From positions 62,001 through 126,000 of the forward strand of contig NZ_FODD01000014.1 in assembly GCF_900110255.1 (NCBI RefSeq): a stretch of 64,000 nucleotides of DNA. The letters run 5' to 3'. The notes beneath the pieces are model-generated. The model ran no database searches and was not told where the DNA came from. It saw only the letters and a list, made by a program, of their open reading frames with translations. The position numbers and the translations under genes are program-made. Shown here piece by piece: positions 50,529 to 59,534 of this stretch; positions within the stretch are counted from its first letter, which is position 1, and each line of letters begins with the position of its first letter. This DNA is from Actinacidiphila rubida (GTDB lineage Bacteria; Actinomycetota; Actinomycetes; Streptomycetales; Streptomycetaceae).

Positions 50529-51041
50529 TCAGTCGCGTGCCGCGGGACCGGGCACCCGGTTCGGCACGTAGCCCAGGTCGGGCGCGGGGTCCTGCGGGCC
50601 GTGCGCCCGCAGTCCTTCGAGCAGGTCCGCGAGGTTCGGCGGCCACATCGCCTCGTCCGCGGCGGCCAGCTCCGCCGGCGTCCACCAGCGCGCGCACTCG
50701 ATGCCGTCGGCGGCGTGCGCCGCGGAGACGTCCCCGGCCGGCGGGCGGCGCGGGGCGCGGGCGACGTAGATGTGCTCGTGCTGGCGGACCGGCACGGTGC
50801 CGCGCGTGAAGTCGTGCTCCCAGGTGCACAGCAACGGGCCCGGCTCGACGTCGGTCCAGCCGGTCTCCTCGCGCACCTCGCGGCACGCCCCCTCGCGGGG
50901 ACTCTCACCCGGTTCCAGGCCGCCGCCGGGCATCGCCCAGTGGATGCCGACCTCGGGATTGTCGTAGCGCAGGAGCAGGACCGAGCCGTCCGGGGCGAGG
51001 ACGGCGACCCGGGCCGCCGTCCTCGGGATGCGGGCCGTCAC
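50529..51041 (-). CDS. Nudix hydrolase coupled to lactate permease
   Basis: 170 residues. The Nudix box is visible in MPGGGLEPGESPREGACREV and REETGW (~40-66). The family includes MutT-like and ADP-ribose-type enzymes; no substrate can be assigned. Its GTG overlaps the stop of the lactate permease gene by four bases (GTGA), so it is the last gene of the glcDEF-permease operon and is probably translated by coupling. Why a Nudix enzyme should belong there is unclear. Confidence 0.89.
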   Translation of the reverse strand: MTARIPRTAARVAVLAPDGSVLLLRYDNPEVGIHWAMPGGGLEPGESPREGACREVREETGWTDVEPGPLLCTWEHDFTRGTVPVRQHEHIYVARAPRRPPAGDVSAAHAADGIECARWWTPAELAAADEAMWPPNLADLLEGLRAHGPQDPAPDLGYVPNRVPGPAARD

Positions 51042-52804
51042 GGGGCCGCCGTGGCCGGTGTACCGACGACCGTCCAGTCGAGCACCGGGGTGCTCTGCAG
51101 GTAGACGAGCACGCACATGAAGGTCAGGAAGACCACGCTCCAGACGATGACCCGGCGGAAGAGGATGCCCTCGCGGCCTTCGTAGCCCACCGCGGCGGCG
51201 GCGATCGCGAGGTTTTGCGGCGAGATCATCTTACCGAGCACGCCGCCGGAGGAGTTGGCCGCGGCCATCAGCGTGGGCGAGAGCCCCGCCTGGTGGGCCG
51301 CGGTGATCTGCAGGGCGCCGAACAGCGAGTTGGACGAGGTGTCGGACCCGGTGACGGCGACGCCGAGCCAGCCGAGGATGGGCGAGAGGAACGCGAAGCC
51401 GGCGCCGGCGCCGGCCACCCACAGCCCGAGTGTGGTGGTCTGCCCGGACTCGTTCATGACGTAGCCGAGGCCGAGGACCAGCATCACCGTGAGGATGGCG
51501 GTGCGCAGTTGCACCAGGGTGCGCCCGTAGGCCCGCAGGGCGCGGCGCGGGCCTATGCCGACCAGCACCAGCGTGACCAGGCCGGCGATCAGCAGCAGCG
51601 TGCCGGCCGCGGACAGGTAGTTGAGCTTGAAGGTGGTGGCGACGGGGCCGCCGGAGGCGTTGGTGATGTGGAGCCCGGGCCAGCGCACGATGTGCGTCAC
51701 GGACTCGATGCCGGTGCCGGTCCGCCCGGGCTTGGCCGGGGCCTTGCCCGTGATCGCCGGCACGCGGGTGGCCAGCACGAACACCACGATGATCGCCAGG
51801 TAGGGCGCGTAGGCCCTGAACACGTCCCAGCGGCTGTCGGGCCCGGCGGGTTCCGCGGGCCGCAGCGCGGCGCCCGGTCCGTCGCCGATCCTGGCGGGCT
51901 GGGGCTCCTCCCCCGGCTCGTCGCCGGGACCGTGCCCCGGCGCGTCGTCCGCCGCGTCGTCGCTCTCCTGGTAGGGCTCGGCGGCCCGCCACACCCGGGT
52001 GAACGCGAGCACGGCCAGCGCGGACGCGAGCGCGGCGATGATGTCGGCGAGCGGCACCGACCAGAAGTTCGCGGACAGGTACTGGAAGACCGCGAAGGTG
52101 AGGCCGCAGACCAGGGCGGGCGCCCAGGTCTGCCGCAGCCCTCTGCGGCCGTCGACGATGAACACCAGCGCGAGCGGCACGAACAGCGCGAGCACGGGTG
52201 TCTGCCGGCCGACCATCGCGCCGAGATGGTCGACGGTGAGACCGGTGACCCCGGACAGGGTGGTGATCGGCACGGCGAGCGCGCCGAACGCCACGGGAGC
52301 GGTGTTGGCCACGAGCGCGAGCGTCGCGGCCTTCAGCGGACGGAAGCCGAGCGCGATCAGCATCACCGAGCTGATCGCGACGGGCGTGCCGAACCCGGCC
52401 AGCGCCTCCATCAGCGCGCCGAACGAGAAGGCGATGATGATGGCCTGGACGCGCTGGTCGTCGCTGATGGAGGCGAAGGAGCGGCGCAGCACGTCGAAGT
52501 GCCCGGTCTCGACGGTGAGGTTGTAGACCCAGATCGCGTTGACGACGATCCACATGATCGGGAAGAACCCGAACGCGGCGCCCAGGGCGGCGCTGTCCAG
52601 CGCGTCACCGGCGGGCATGGAGGAGACGGCGACGGCCAGCACGAGGGCGGTCGCCAGGCCGATGAGGGAGGCGAGCCACGCCGTGACGCGCAGCACGCCG
52701 AGCAGGACGAACAGGATGAGCAGCGGCAGCACCGCGACGAGGGAGGACAGGCCGAGCGAGTCGGCCACCGGACTGTAGTCCTGCTGGTAGGCGGCAAGCA
52801 CCAT
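51038..52804 (-). CDS. lctP: L-lactate permease
   Basis: 588 residues of the LctP family with about 13 membrane helices. Typical segments are FSFGALMEALAGFGTPVAIS (~150-170), VANTAPVAFGALAVPITTLS (~192-211), SPILGWLGVAVTGSDTSSNS and ISPQNLAIAAAAVGYEG near the C-terminus. A cytoplasmic loop (~300-345) rich in Asp/Pro is longer than usual. It imports lactate (and often glycolate) with protons. Gene order glcD-glcE-glcF-permease on one strand implies uptake plus oxidation of the same 2-hydroxy acid. The ATG at 52804 has AAAGGG upstream; the next gene (Nudix) overlaps its stop. Confidence 0.93.
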   Translation of the reverse strand: MVLAAYQQDYSPVADSLGLSSLVAVLPLLILFVLLGVLRVTAWLASLIGLATALVLAVAVSSMPAGDALDSAALGAAFGFFPIMWIVVNAIWVYNLTVETGHFDVLRRSFASISDDQRVQAIIIAFSFGALMEALAGFGTPVAISSVMLIALGFRPLKAATLALVANTAPVAFGALAVPITTLSGVTGLTVDHLGAMVGRQTPVLALFVPLALVFIVDGRRGLRQTWAPALVCGLTFAVFQYLSANFWSVPLADIIAALASALAVLAFTRVWRAAEPYQESDDAADDAPGHGPGDEPGEEPQPARIGDGPGAALRPAEPAGPDSRWDVFRAYAPYLAIIVVFVLATRVPAITGKAPAKPGRTGTGIESVTHIVRWPGLHITNASGGPVATTFKLNYLSAAGTLLLIAGLVTLVLVGIGPRRALRAYGRTLVQLRTAILTVMLVLGLGYVMNESGQTTTLGLWVAGAGAGFAFLSPILGWLGVAVTGSDTSSNSLFGALQITAAHQAGLSPTLMAAANSSGGVLGKMISPQNLAIAAAAVGYEGREGILFRRVIVWSVVFLTFMCVLVYLQSTPVLDWTVVGTPATAAP

Positions 52805-52905
52805 GGACGCACCCTTTTCTGCGACGCCGGGAGTCCCGGCCGGACGGGGGCAGGCGGAGCAACGCGGCGGGGATCGGCCCTCGGGGGGGTCGGTCGTCGT
52901 GCACT

Positions 52906-52927
52906 TCCCCGGCCTTGCGGCCGGGGA
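52906..52927. terminator. Hairpin between glcF and lctP
   Basis: TCCCCGGCC and its complement around TTGC, a perfect 9-bp stem, in the 223-base gap between glcF and lctP. It could lower permease expression relative to glcDEF or end a separate transcript. Confidence 0.5.
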
Positions 52928-53027
52928 CCCCACCTCCGCGGACGGCCTCGTCCTCCGTGCCGCCATCGGGCAGGAGGGGCCGTCGGCCGGCCGCTTCGGG
53001 AGTCCGGGCGTCAGCCCTCGTCGCGCG

Positions 53028-54587
53028 TCAGGGGCCCGTGGTGCGGGCGGTGGTGGTGCCGGGGCCGTCGAGGGCGACGGCCAGGAAGCGTTCCGCGGGG
53101 ACGCCGCGGATCGAGGCGTCGAGGACCTGCACGGTGTGGGCGACGGGCAGCCGGCGGCCCATGCGGGCCAGCGCGGTGCCGACCTGCATCCAGCAGCCGG
53201 GGTTGGCGGTGACCATCGCCCGTGCTCCGGTGGCGAGCACCGCGGCGGCCTTGCGGGCGCCGAGTTCGGCCGCGGGCTCGGGGTGCAGCAGGTTGTAGGT
53301 GCCGGCGCTGCCGCAGCACAGCTCGGGCTCGGCCGGCTCGCGCAGGGTCAGGCCGGGGACGGCGGCCAGCAGCGTGCGCGGCTGGGCGCGGACGCCCTGG
53401 GCGTGGGCGAGATGGCAGGCGTCCTGGTAGGCGACGGTGATCGGGAGCGGGTGCCGGGGCGCCAAGGGGCCTATCTCGGCGAGGAGTTCGGTGACGTCCC
53501 TGACGCGTGCGGCCAGCGCGGCGGCGCGCGCCGCCCAGTCGCCGGGCTCGTCGCGGAGCAGGTGCGCGTACTCCTTCAGGTGCGAGCCGCAGCCGGCCGC
53601 GTTGACGACCAGGTCATCGGCACCGTCGGCGAGTGCCGTCTCGAACGTCTCGATGAGCGTGCGGGCGAAGCCCGTTGCCTCGTCCTCGCGGCCGGCGTGC
53701 GCGGACAGCGCCCCGCAGCAGCCCTGCCCGCGGGGCACCACCACGTCGCAGCCCTCGGCGGCCAGCACCCTGACCGTCGCCGCGTTGACGTCGGGGAAGA
53801 ACGCGCCCTGCACGCAGCCGGTGAGGAGGGCGACGGTGCGGCGGCGGCGCCCCGTCGCGGGCGTGCGCGCGGGCAGCGGCGCGGCCGGTCCGAGTCGCGG
53901 GGCGAGCTCCTCCATGGCCCGCAACGGCGCCGGCAGCCGGCGCAGGACGCCGGTGCGGGCCAGCAACCGGCCGAGGCGCGCGCCCTGGTAGGCGCGCAGC
54001 AGCACCCGCAGCGCCCGCAGCCGGCGCGGGTACGGGAAGAGGCCGTAGACGGCGGCGCGCAGCAGGCGTGCGGAGCGGGGGCGGCGCACGCGCCGTTCGA
54101 GCTGAGCCCGGGTCGCGCCGATGAGCTTGTCGTACTGGACGCCCGACGGGCAGGCGGTCACGCACGCCATGCAGCCCAGGCACTGGTCGAGGTGGCGGAC
54201 GCTGCTCGCGTCGAACGCGTCGCCCTGCAGCCCGGCCTTCACGAGGTCGATGCGGCCGCGCGGGCTGTCCATCTCCTGGCCCCACAGGACGTAGGTGGGG
54301 CAGGTCGGCAGGCAGAAGCCGCAGTGCACGCAGTCCCCGGCCAGCGCGGCGTCGGGCGGCCGCAGCGCGTCGAAGACGGGCCCCTCGGGCAGCCCGACGC
54401 CGGGCATGCCGAGCCCGACCGTCGCGCGCCCGGCACCGCCGGCGACGGGACCGCCGTAGGGGGTGACGCCCACGCCGGGCCGGGGCGGCACGGGATCGGA
54501 CGCGGACGTGTCGCCGGACCGGGGTGCGGGGCCGGACCGGGGTGCGGGATCGGGCCGGGGTGCGGGATCGGGGGTGGCGGTGGGCAT
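53028..54587 (-). CDS. glcF: GlcF-type iron-sulfur subunit of glycolate/lactate oxidase
   Basis: 519 residues. After a repetitive Pro/Ala tail (~1-75, PDPAPR/SGPAPR units), two 4Fe-4S motifs appear: CVHCGFCLPTCP (~86) and CLGCMACVTACP (~138). The C-terminal CCG domains include RGQGCCGALSAHAGRED and EPELCCGSAGTYNLLHPE. This subunit passes electrons from the flavin subunits to the quinone pool. The ATG (54587) overlaps the glcE stop by one base and has GGAGGA upstream. Third gene of the operon. The tail is long for the family and is encoded by an 18-base tandem repeat. Confidence 0.92.
   Translation of the reverse strand: MPTATPDPAPRPDPAPRSGPAPRSGDTSASDPVPPRPGVGVTPYGGPVAGGAGRATVGLGMPGVGLPEGPVFDALRPPDAALAGDCVHCGFCLPTCPTYVLWGQEMDSPRGRIDLVKAGLQGDAFDASSVRHLDQCLGCMACVTACPSGVQYDKLIGATRAQLERRVRRPRSARLLRAAVYGLFPYPRRLRALRVLLRAYQGARLGRLLARTGVLRRLPAPLRAMEELAPRLGPAAPLPARTPATGRRRRTVALLTGCVQGAFFPDVNAATVRVLAAEGCDVVVPRGQGCCGALSAHAGREDEATGFARTLIETFETALADGADDLVVNAAGCGSHLKEYAHLLRDEPGDWAARAAALAARVRDVTELLAEIGPLAPRHPLPITVAYQDACHLAHAQGVRAQPRTLLAAVPGLTLREPAEPELCCGSAGTYNLLHPEPAAELGARKAAAVLATGARAMVTANPGCWMQVGTALARMGRRLPVAHTVQVLDASIRGVPAERFLAVALDGPGTTTARTTGP
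54517..54575. repeat. In-frame ~18-base tandem repeat at the 5' end of glcF
   Basis: Three imperfect copies of CGGACCGGGGTGCGGG plus two or three variable bases, read on the minus strand as PDPAPR/SGPAPR peptides. The period is a multiple of three, so copy-number change keeps the frame. Confidence 0.7.
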
Positions 54588-55765
54588 CACAGTCCTCCCA
54601 GCAGCCTGCCGGGCGACAGGCGCCGCTCGGGGTCGAAGCGGTCCTTGACGCGGGTCATCAGGGGGAAGGAGTCGCCGGTGGGTCCCCAGTGCTCGGCGGC
54701 GGTGCGCGCGGGCGCGGACCCGGCGCCGGTCAGGGGGCCGCCGAGGACCACGGCCGAGCCGTCGTAGGGGGCGAGAGCGGCGCGCAGGGCCGCGAGGTCG
54801 GTGCCGGGCGGGACCGCCGCGTAGGCCACACCGGTGCAGGCGGAGGCGGTGCCGCGGGCGGGCCCGCCCGGAAGCGCGTCGAGTGCGTCGAGGACCCGCG
54901 GCAGCGCGGACGGCGCGTAGGCCAGCCGCAGGACCGTCTCGCCCTCGGGGCGCCGCCCGAACCAGCGGGGCGGTTCCTCCCCGGTGCTGCCGCCGCCCAG
55001 CAGGGTCACGGCGTCGCGCGCCTGGGCACGGACGGACGCCGCGGTGCTCTCGAAGAGCACCGCGAGTTCGCCGCCGGCTCCGGCGCCGTCCCACCGCAGC
55101 TCGGCCGCGGTGGGCGTGAGGGTGGAGCGGGCGAGGCGGGCGGCGCAGCGCCCGGCGTGCTCGCTGTCGTCGACGGGCAGGGTGACGGTGGCGCGGGCGG
55201 GCGGCAGCGGGTGCAGCCGCCACGTGGTGGAGACGACGACGCCCAGCGCGCCGTGCGCGCCGGTGTAGAGCTTGCCGAGGTCGTATCCGGCGACGTTCTT
55301 GACGACCTTCCCGCCGGCGCGTGCCACGGTGCCGTCGGCGAGCACGACGGTGACGCCGATGAGCAGGTCGCGGACGGTGCCGTAGCGCAGCCGGCGTGGC
55401 CCGGAGGCGTTGGCGCTGACGATCCCGCCGAGGGTGGCGCCGGCCTCCGGCGGGTCGAGGGCGAGCATCTGGCCGTGTTCGGCCAGGAGTTGACGCAGCG
55501 AGCCCAGTGGCACGCCGGCCTCGGCGACGACGACGAGGTCGCCCGGCAGGTACTCGGTGACGCGTGCCAGTCCCCCGGTGTGCAGCACGAGGTCGCAGGA
55601 GGCGGGCGGCGCGGCCCAGCCGGTCTTGGTGCCGGCGCCGACGGGCAGGACGGTGCCCCGCGTGCCGCGCAGCAGATCGGCGGTCTCGGCGGCGCTGACC
55701 GGACGGGCCTGCGCGGCCCCGGGCCACGCGTGGGTGCCCGGCGCGGAGTGCGGCGGCCCGGCCAC
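54587..55765 (-). CDS. glcE: GlcE-type FAD-binding subunit of glycolate/lactate oxidase
   Basis: 392 residues, a short FAD_binding_4 protein lacking the full substrate domain, as in GlcE. The flavin site reads LPVGAGTKTGW (~44-54) and LDPPEAGATLGGIVSANASG (~105-124), and KNVAGYDLGKLYTGAHGALG (~157). GRLLGGL is the C-terminus. The GTG at 55765 begins one base after the glcD stop; earlier methionines in frame read into glcD sequence and are rejected. It forms a complex with GlcD and GlcF. Confidence 0.88.
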   Translation of the reverse strand: MAGPPHSAPGTHAWPGAAQARPVSAAETADLLRGTRGTVLPVGAGTKTGWAAPPASCDLVLHTGGLARVTEYLPGDLVVVAEAGVPLGSLRQLLAEHGQMLALDPPEAGATLGGIVSANASGPRRLRYGTVRDLLIGVTVVLADGTVARAGGKVVKNVAGYDLGKLYTGAHGALGVVVSTTWRLHPLPPARATVTLPVDDSEHAGRCAARLARSTLTPTAAELRWDGAGAGGELAVLFESTAASVRAQARDAVTLLGGGSTGEEPPRWFGRRPEGETVLRLAYAPSALPRVLDALDALPGGPARGTASACTGVAYAAVPPGTDLAALRAALAPYDGSAVVLGGPLTGAGSAPARTAAEHWGPTGDSFPLMTRVKDRFDPERRLSPGRLLGGL

Positions 55766-55766
55766 C

Positions 55767-57233
55767 TCAGAACACCTCGCCGAGGGCGGGGTCGCGGCCG
55801 GGGTCGTCGGCCGTGCGCACACCGGGCCGCTCGCCGCAGAGGCGGGGCGTGGGGAAGAGCTTGCCCGGGTTGGCGAGTCCGGCCGGGTCGAACGCGCAGC
55901 GCAGCCGGTGCATGGTGTCGAGGTCGTCGGCGGTGAACTGGCGTGCCATCTTGGCCTTCTTCTCCACGCCGACGCCGTGCTCGCCGGTGATGGACCCGCC
56001 GGCGTCCACGCACAGGTCGAGGATCGCGAACCCGAGGTCCTCGGCGGCCTGTTCGGCGCCGGGTACGGCGTCGTCGAAGAGGATCAGCGGGTGCAGGTTG
56101 CCGTCCCCCGCGTGGAAGACGTTGGCGACCCGGATGCCCGCGCCGTCGGCGAGCCGCCCGATCTCGGTGAGGATCTCGGGCAGGCGGGTGCGCGGGATGA
56201 CGCCGTCCTGCACGTAGTAGGCGGGGCTGATCCGGCCGACGGCGGCGAACGCGGACTTGCGGCCCTTCCAGATCAGGTCGCGCTCCGCCGTGTCGCGCGC
56301 GACGCGGGTCTCGAACGCGCCCCGGGCCTCGGCCAGTCGCAGCACCTGTGCGAACTGCTCGGCCACCTCGGCGGCGGGGCCGTCGAGTTCGACGACGAGG
56401 ACCGCGGCGGCGCCCTCGGGGTAGCCGCAGCGCACGGCCGCCTCGGCGGCCTCGATCGCCAGCGCGTCCATCATCTCGACGGCCGCCGGCACGATGCCGG
56501 CGGCGATCACGTCGCTGACCGTGCCCGCCGCGGCCTCCACGGTGCGGTAGCCCAGCAGCAGCGTGCGGACGGTCTCGGGGGCGGGGACGGTGCGCAGGGT
56601 GACGCGGGTGGCGACGCCGAGGGTGCCCTCGCTGCCGACGAACGCGCCGAGCAGGTCGAGCCCGGGGTGCTCGGGGGCGGTCCCGCCGAGGTGCACCACC
56701 TCGCCGTCGGGCAGGACGACTTCGGCACCGGTGACGTGGTTGACGGTGAAGCCGTACTTCAGGCAGTGCGCGCCGCCGGCGTTCTCCGCGACGTTGCCGC
56801 CGATGGAGCAGACCTGCTGCGACGACGGGTCGGGGGCGTAGGCCTGGCCGTGCGGCGCGGCCTCGCGGGTGACCCACAGGTTGACGACGCCGGGCTCGAC
56901 CTCGACACGGGCGTCGTCGGGCTCGACGGCGAGGATCCGCCGCAGCCGGGAGAGCACGATGAGCACGCCGTCCGCGACCGGCACCGCCCCGCCGGACAGC
57001 CCGGTGCCGGAACCGCGGGCCACGAACGGCACGCCCGCCTCGGCGCACAGCCGTACCGTCGTGACGACGGCGTCCCGGTCGGCGGCGAGCACGGCGACGG
57101 CGGGCTGCACGCGGACGGTGGCGAGCCCGTCGCAGGCGTAGGTGCGCAACTGCGCGGGGTCGGTGAGGACATGGGCGGCGCCGACGCGGTCCCGCAACCG
57201 GCGGGCGAGCAGGTCGATCCGCGCGTCAGTCAT
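55767..57233 (-). CDS. glcD: GlcD-type FAD-linked oxidase, glycolate or D-lactate dehydrogenase subunit
   Basis: 488 residues with FAD_binding_4 (~40-180; FVARGSGTGLSGGAVPVADG, YAPDPSSQQVCSIGGNVAEN) and FAD-oxidase C (~215-455; VANVFHAGDGNLHPLILFDD, GGSITGEHGVGVEKK). It oxidizes a 2-hydroxy acid, glycolate or D-lactate, at the membrane with GlcE and GlcF. First gene of a five-gene run ending in a lactate permease and a Nudix gene. The ATG at 57233 is used; an ATG at 57281 would add 16 residues and lies inside the operator region, making it less likely. A good promoter (57339-57311) and 18-bp palindrome sit upstream. Confidence 0.93.
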   Translation of the reverse strand: MTDARIDLLARRLRDRVGAAHVLTDPAQLRTYACDGLATVRVQPAVAVLAADRDAVVTTVRLCAEAGVPFVARGSGTGLSGGAVPVADGVLIVLSRLRRILAVEPDDARVEVEPGVVNLWVTREAAPHGQAYAPDPSSQQVCSIGGNVAENAGGAHCLKYGFTVNHVTGAEVVLPDGEVVHLGGTAPEHPGLDLLGAFVGSEGTLGVATRVTLRTVPAPETVRTLLLGYRTVEAAAGTVSDVIAAGIVPAAVEMMDALAIEAAEAAVRCGYPEGAAAVLVVELDGPAAEVAEQFAQVLRLAEARGAFETRVARDTAERDLIWKGRKSAFAAVGRISPAYYVQDGVIPRTRLPEILTEIGRLADGAGIRVANVFHAGDGNLHPLILFDDAVPGAEQAAEDLGFAILDLCVDAGGSITGEHGVGVEKKAKMARQFTADDLDTMHRLRCAFDPAGLANPGKLFPTPRLCGERPGVRTADDPGRDPALGEVF

Positions 57234-57284
57234 GGTCTCGCATGGCGGCTCTCCAGGCGTGGGCGACAGCGTCGATTCCACCAG

Positions 57285-57302
57285 TCGGTAGCCCCCTACC
57301 GA
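57285..57302. promoter_or_regulatory. Perfect 18-bp palindrome, probable operator of the glcDEF-lctP operon
   Basis: TCGGTAG-CCCC-CTACCGA, seven-base arms without mismatch, ending eight bases downstream of the -10 box and 52 bases before the glcD start. This is a typical repressor position. A GntR-type regulator such as those controlling lactate genes is likely, but none is encoded in the window. Confidence 0.65.
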
Positions 57303-57310
57303 ATGATGGA

Positions 57311-57339
57311 AGGATGCAACCGTGATGTGATCGCGTCAA
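57311..57339 (-). promoter_or_regulatory. Promoter of the glcDEF-lctP operon
   Basis: Reading leftward, TTGACG at 57339-57334 and CATCCT at 57316-57311, spaced exactly 17 bases. The best housekeeping-type promoter in the window. Transcription would start near 57304, at the edge of the palindrome. Confidence 0.7.
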
Positions 57340-57389
57340 CCCCTCGCGGCGCGATCCGCACGCGCTGCCTCCCCGGTCACGCCTCCCGG

Positions 57390-57460
57390 GTCGGACCTTC
57401 GGGGTCGGGCCTCCCGTGTCAGACCTTCGGGGTCAGACCTTCGGGGTCAGACCTTCGGGA
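57390..57460. repeat. 14-base tandem repeats across the SCP2 gene stop codon
   Basis: GGGGTCAGACCTTC occurs in exact or near copies with TCA triplets (TGA on the minus strand) at 57447, 57433 and 57419. Degenerate copies continue leftward to ~57390. The first holds the gene's stop codon; the 14-base period puts TGA in all three frames. Confidence 0.8.
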
Positions 57461-57914
57461 TGTCGAAGTAGTGCGTGAGGAAGCCGGCCAGCTTGATGTC
57501 GCCCTTGAGCTTGAGCTTCCGGGTGAAGAACAGTGTCGGGCCGGAGGCGTTGCCGGAGACGAGCTTGAGGAACTCGGGGGCCGCCATGGCCAGGCTGAGC
57601 TGCGGGGTGCGCTCGGTGCGCTCGGACGTCACCGTGCAGGCACCCTTGGCGATGTGTGTCTCGTAGACGTCGTCGGCGCCCTCGGCGCCGGTGATCTTCC
57701 AGCGGATCAGCGCGTCGCGGTCGCCGGCCGCCGAGGGGCGGAAGCGGGTGTGCATCCGGCCGAAGACCTCGTCGAGCACCCGGCGCCGCTGCGGCCCGTC
57801 CATCAGGGCGGCCAGGCGTGCGGCGCTCAGCCCCTTCACGATCCGGGCGAACTCCTCCGGCTCCACCGAGCCGAAGTCCAGCGTTTCCAGGTCGAGATCG
57901 TCGAGCGCGGCCAT
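57447..57914 (-). CDS. SCP2 sterol-binding-domain protein
   Basis: 155 residues: a helical lead (~1-50) and an SCP2 fold (~55-150) with RDALIRWKITGAEGADDVYE, then AAPEFLKLVSGNASGPTLFF and TRKLKLKGDIKLAGFL, the last being the hallmark of bacterial SCP2 proteins. It probably carries or binds a lipid or acyl chain. The ATG at 57914 has GGAAGAGGG about seven bases upstream. A perfect TTACTC-CA-GAGTAA-type palindrome is 16 bases upstream of the start. It is followed by tandem repeats and is transcribed toward, but separately from, the glcD operon. Confidence 0.88.
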   Translation of the reverse strand: MAALDDLDLETLDFGSVEPEEFARIVKGLSAARLAALMDGPQRRRVLDEVFGRMHTRFRPSAAGDRDALIRWKITGAEGADDVYETHIAKGACTVTSERTERTPQLSLAMAAPEFLKLVSGNASGPTLFFTRKLKLKGDIKLAGFLTHYFDIPKV

Positions 57915-57929
57915 TGCGGCACCCTCTTC

Positions 57930-57945
57930 CTTACTCCAGAGTAAG
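57930..57945. promoter_or_regulatory. Perfect palindrome CTTACTC-CA-GAGTAAG before SCP2 gene
   Basis: Seven-base arms with a two-base centre, just upstream of the ribosome site of the SCP2 gene. It is AT-rich and strikingly regular. A TetR-type dimer is the likely binder. Ten of the 14 core bases recur upstream of the 3-hydroxyacyl-CoA dehydrogenase gene at 38234-38247. Confidence 0.65.
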
Positions 57946-58097
57946 TTTACCGGGGAGTCAGGATAGGGACGGCCGGCCGCCCTGACAAGGACGGCGGGCT
58001 CCGCGTCCTCCGTACGCCCCGCCTTTCCACCGGCCGGCCGGACACCCGCCCCCCGCCCCGCCGTCGGACGCCTCCGGTTCGGCCCCGGCCGCGGTGC

Positions 58098-59534
58098 TCA
58101 GCGCGCGGCCGCCGCCGTGCGCCGCAGGTGCCGCAGCACGGCCAGGGCCGCGTTGTGACCGCTCATGCCGTGCACGCCGGGCCCCGGCGGTGTCGCCGAG
58201 GAGCACAGGAACACGCCGGGGCGCCGGGTGGCGTACGGGATCGCGGCCAGCCGCGGCCGCAGCACCGTCTGCAGTCCGGCGAACGCGCCGCAGGCGATGT
58301 CCCCGCCCACGTAGTTGGCGTTGCGGGCGGCCAGTTCGGCGGGACCGGTGACCGCGCGGGCCAGCACCAGGTCGCGGAAGCCGGGCGCGAAACGCTCGAT
58401 CTGCCGCTCGATGGCGTCCGTGGCGTCGCCGTGCCAGGCGTGCGGGACGTGCGCGTAGACCCAGAACACGTGCTTGCCCTCGGGCGCCCGCGAAGGGTCG
58501 ACGACAGACGGCTGCGAGGTGATCAGGAACGGCGTCTGGGGCGGGCGCCCGGTGACCGCCCGGGTCAGCGCGTCGCCGATCTCGGTGTACGTCGGCCCGA
58601 CGTGCACCGTGCCGGCCCGGCGGGCGTCCGGCGAGGTCCACGGCACCGGACCGTCCAGCGCGTAGTCCAGCTTGAACACCGAGGGCCCGTACCGGTAACC
58701 GCGGTAGCTGTCGCCGAGGGAGGCGATCCGGGCGAGCGCCGTCGGCGAGGTGTCGAAGAGGTAGACGCGGGCCGGCGGCAGCTCGTCGAGCTTGCGCACC
58801 GTCACGCCGGTGTGGATCTCGCCGCCGAGCTCGGTCAGGTATCCGGCGAGCGCGTCGGAGATGGCCTGCGAGCCGCCGCGGGCCACCGGCCAGCCGCGTT
58901 CGTGCGCCGCGAGGGCGAACATCATCGCCATCGCGCCGGTGAACGGCTCGGTGAGCCGGCTGATGGCGTGACCGGCGAGCCCGGCGAGCAGCGCGCGCGC
59001 CCTCGGCTCGCGGAAGCGCTGGGCGAGGACCGCGACGGGCGGTGTCCCGGTGAGCCCGAAGCGCACGAAGCGGTACGGGTCGCGCGGCAGCGAGGCCCAC
59101 GGCGGGCGGAAGAAGTCGGCGGCGACCGTGCTCCAGTGGCCGGTGTACGGCTCCATCAGCCGCCGGTACGCGCCCGCGTCGCGCGGGCCGAGCGAGGCGG
59201 CGGTGGCGCCGACCGAGCGGGCCAGCACGGCGGCGGTGCCGTCGGGGAACGGATGGGCCATGGGCAGCTCGGGCTGCAGCCACTCCAGGCCGTGGCGGGC
59301 CAGCGGCAGGGCCTGGAAGGCGGGCGAGCCGATGCCGAAGGGGTGCACCGCCGAGCAGGGGTCGTGCCGGAAGCCCGGCAGCGTGAGCTCCTCGGTGCGG
59401 GCGCCGCCGCCGACGGTGTCGTGCGCCTCGTAGACCTGCACCGACAGGCCGGCGCGGGCCAGTTCGGCCGCCGCCGTCAGCCCGTTGGGCCCGGCCCCGA
59501 CCACGACCGCGTCGGCCACCACCGCCCGGCTCAT
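58098..59534 (-). CDS. PYROXD2/phytoene-desaturase-like FAD-dependent oxidoreductase
   Basis: 478 residues. The N-terminus has the dinucleotide fold [20 protein letters not shown] (~8-27) with the acidic strand end [18 protein letters not shown]. The C-terminus has [20 protein letters not shown] (~440-460), typical of the phytoene desaturase/PYROXD2 group, and a final [10 protein letters not shown] helix. Cytoplasmic, substrate unknown. The ATG overlaps the stop of the IMPase-like gene by four bases (ATGA), making it the last gene of a run that starts with the hydantoinase. No carotenoid genes are near, so phytoene is an unlikely substrate. Confidence 0.88.
   Translation of the reverse strand: MSRAVVADAVVVGAGPNGLTAAAELARAGLSVQVYEAHDTVGGGARTEELTLPGFRHDPCSAVHPFGIGSPAFQALPLARHGLEWLQPELPMAHPFPDGTAAVLARSVGATAASLGPRDAGAYRRLMEPYTGHWSTVAADFFRPPWASLPRDPYRFVRFGLTGTPPVAVLAQRFREPRARALLAGLAGHAISRLTEPFTGAMAMMFALAAHERGWPVARGGSQAISDALAGYLTELGGEIHTGVTVRKLDELPPARVYLFDTSPTALARIASLGDSYRGYRYGPSVFKLDYALDGPVPWTSPDARRAGTVHVGPTYTEIGDALTRAVTGRPPQTPFLITSQPSVVDPSRAPEGKHVFWVYAHVPHAWHGDATDAIERQIERFAPGFRDLVLARAVTGPAELAARNANYVGGDIACGAFAGLQTVLRPRLAAIPYATRRPGVFLCSSATPPGPGVHGMSGHNAALAVLRHLRRTAAAAR

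Noticed and set aside
57320-57339. Crp-type site TGTGA-N-TCA near the glcD promoter
   Set aside because: Spacing is one base short and the right half is TCAAC rather than TCACA; the bases are better explained by the -35 box.
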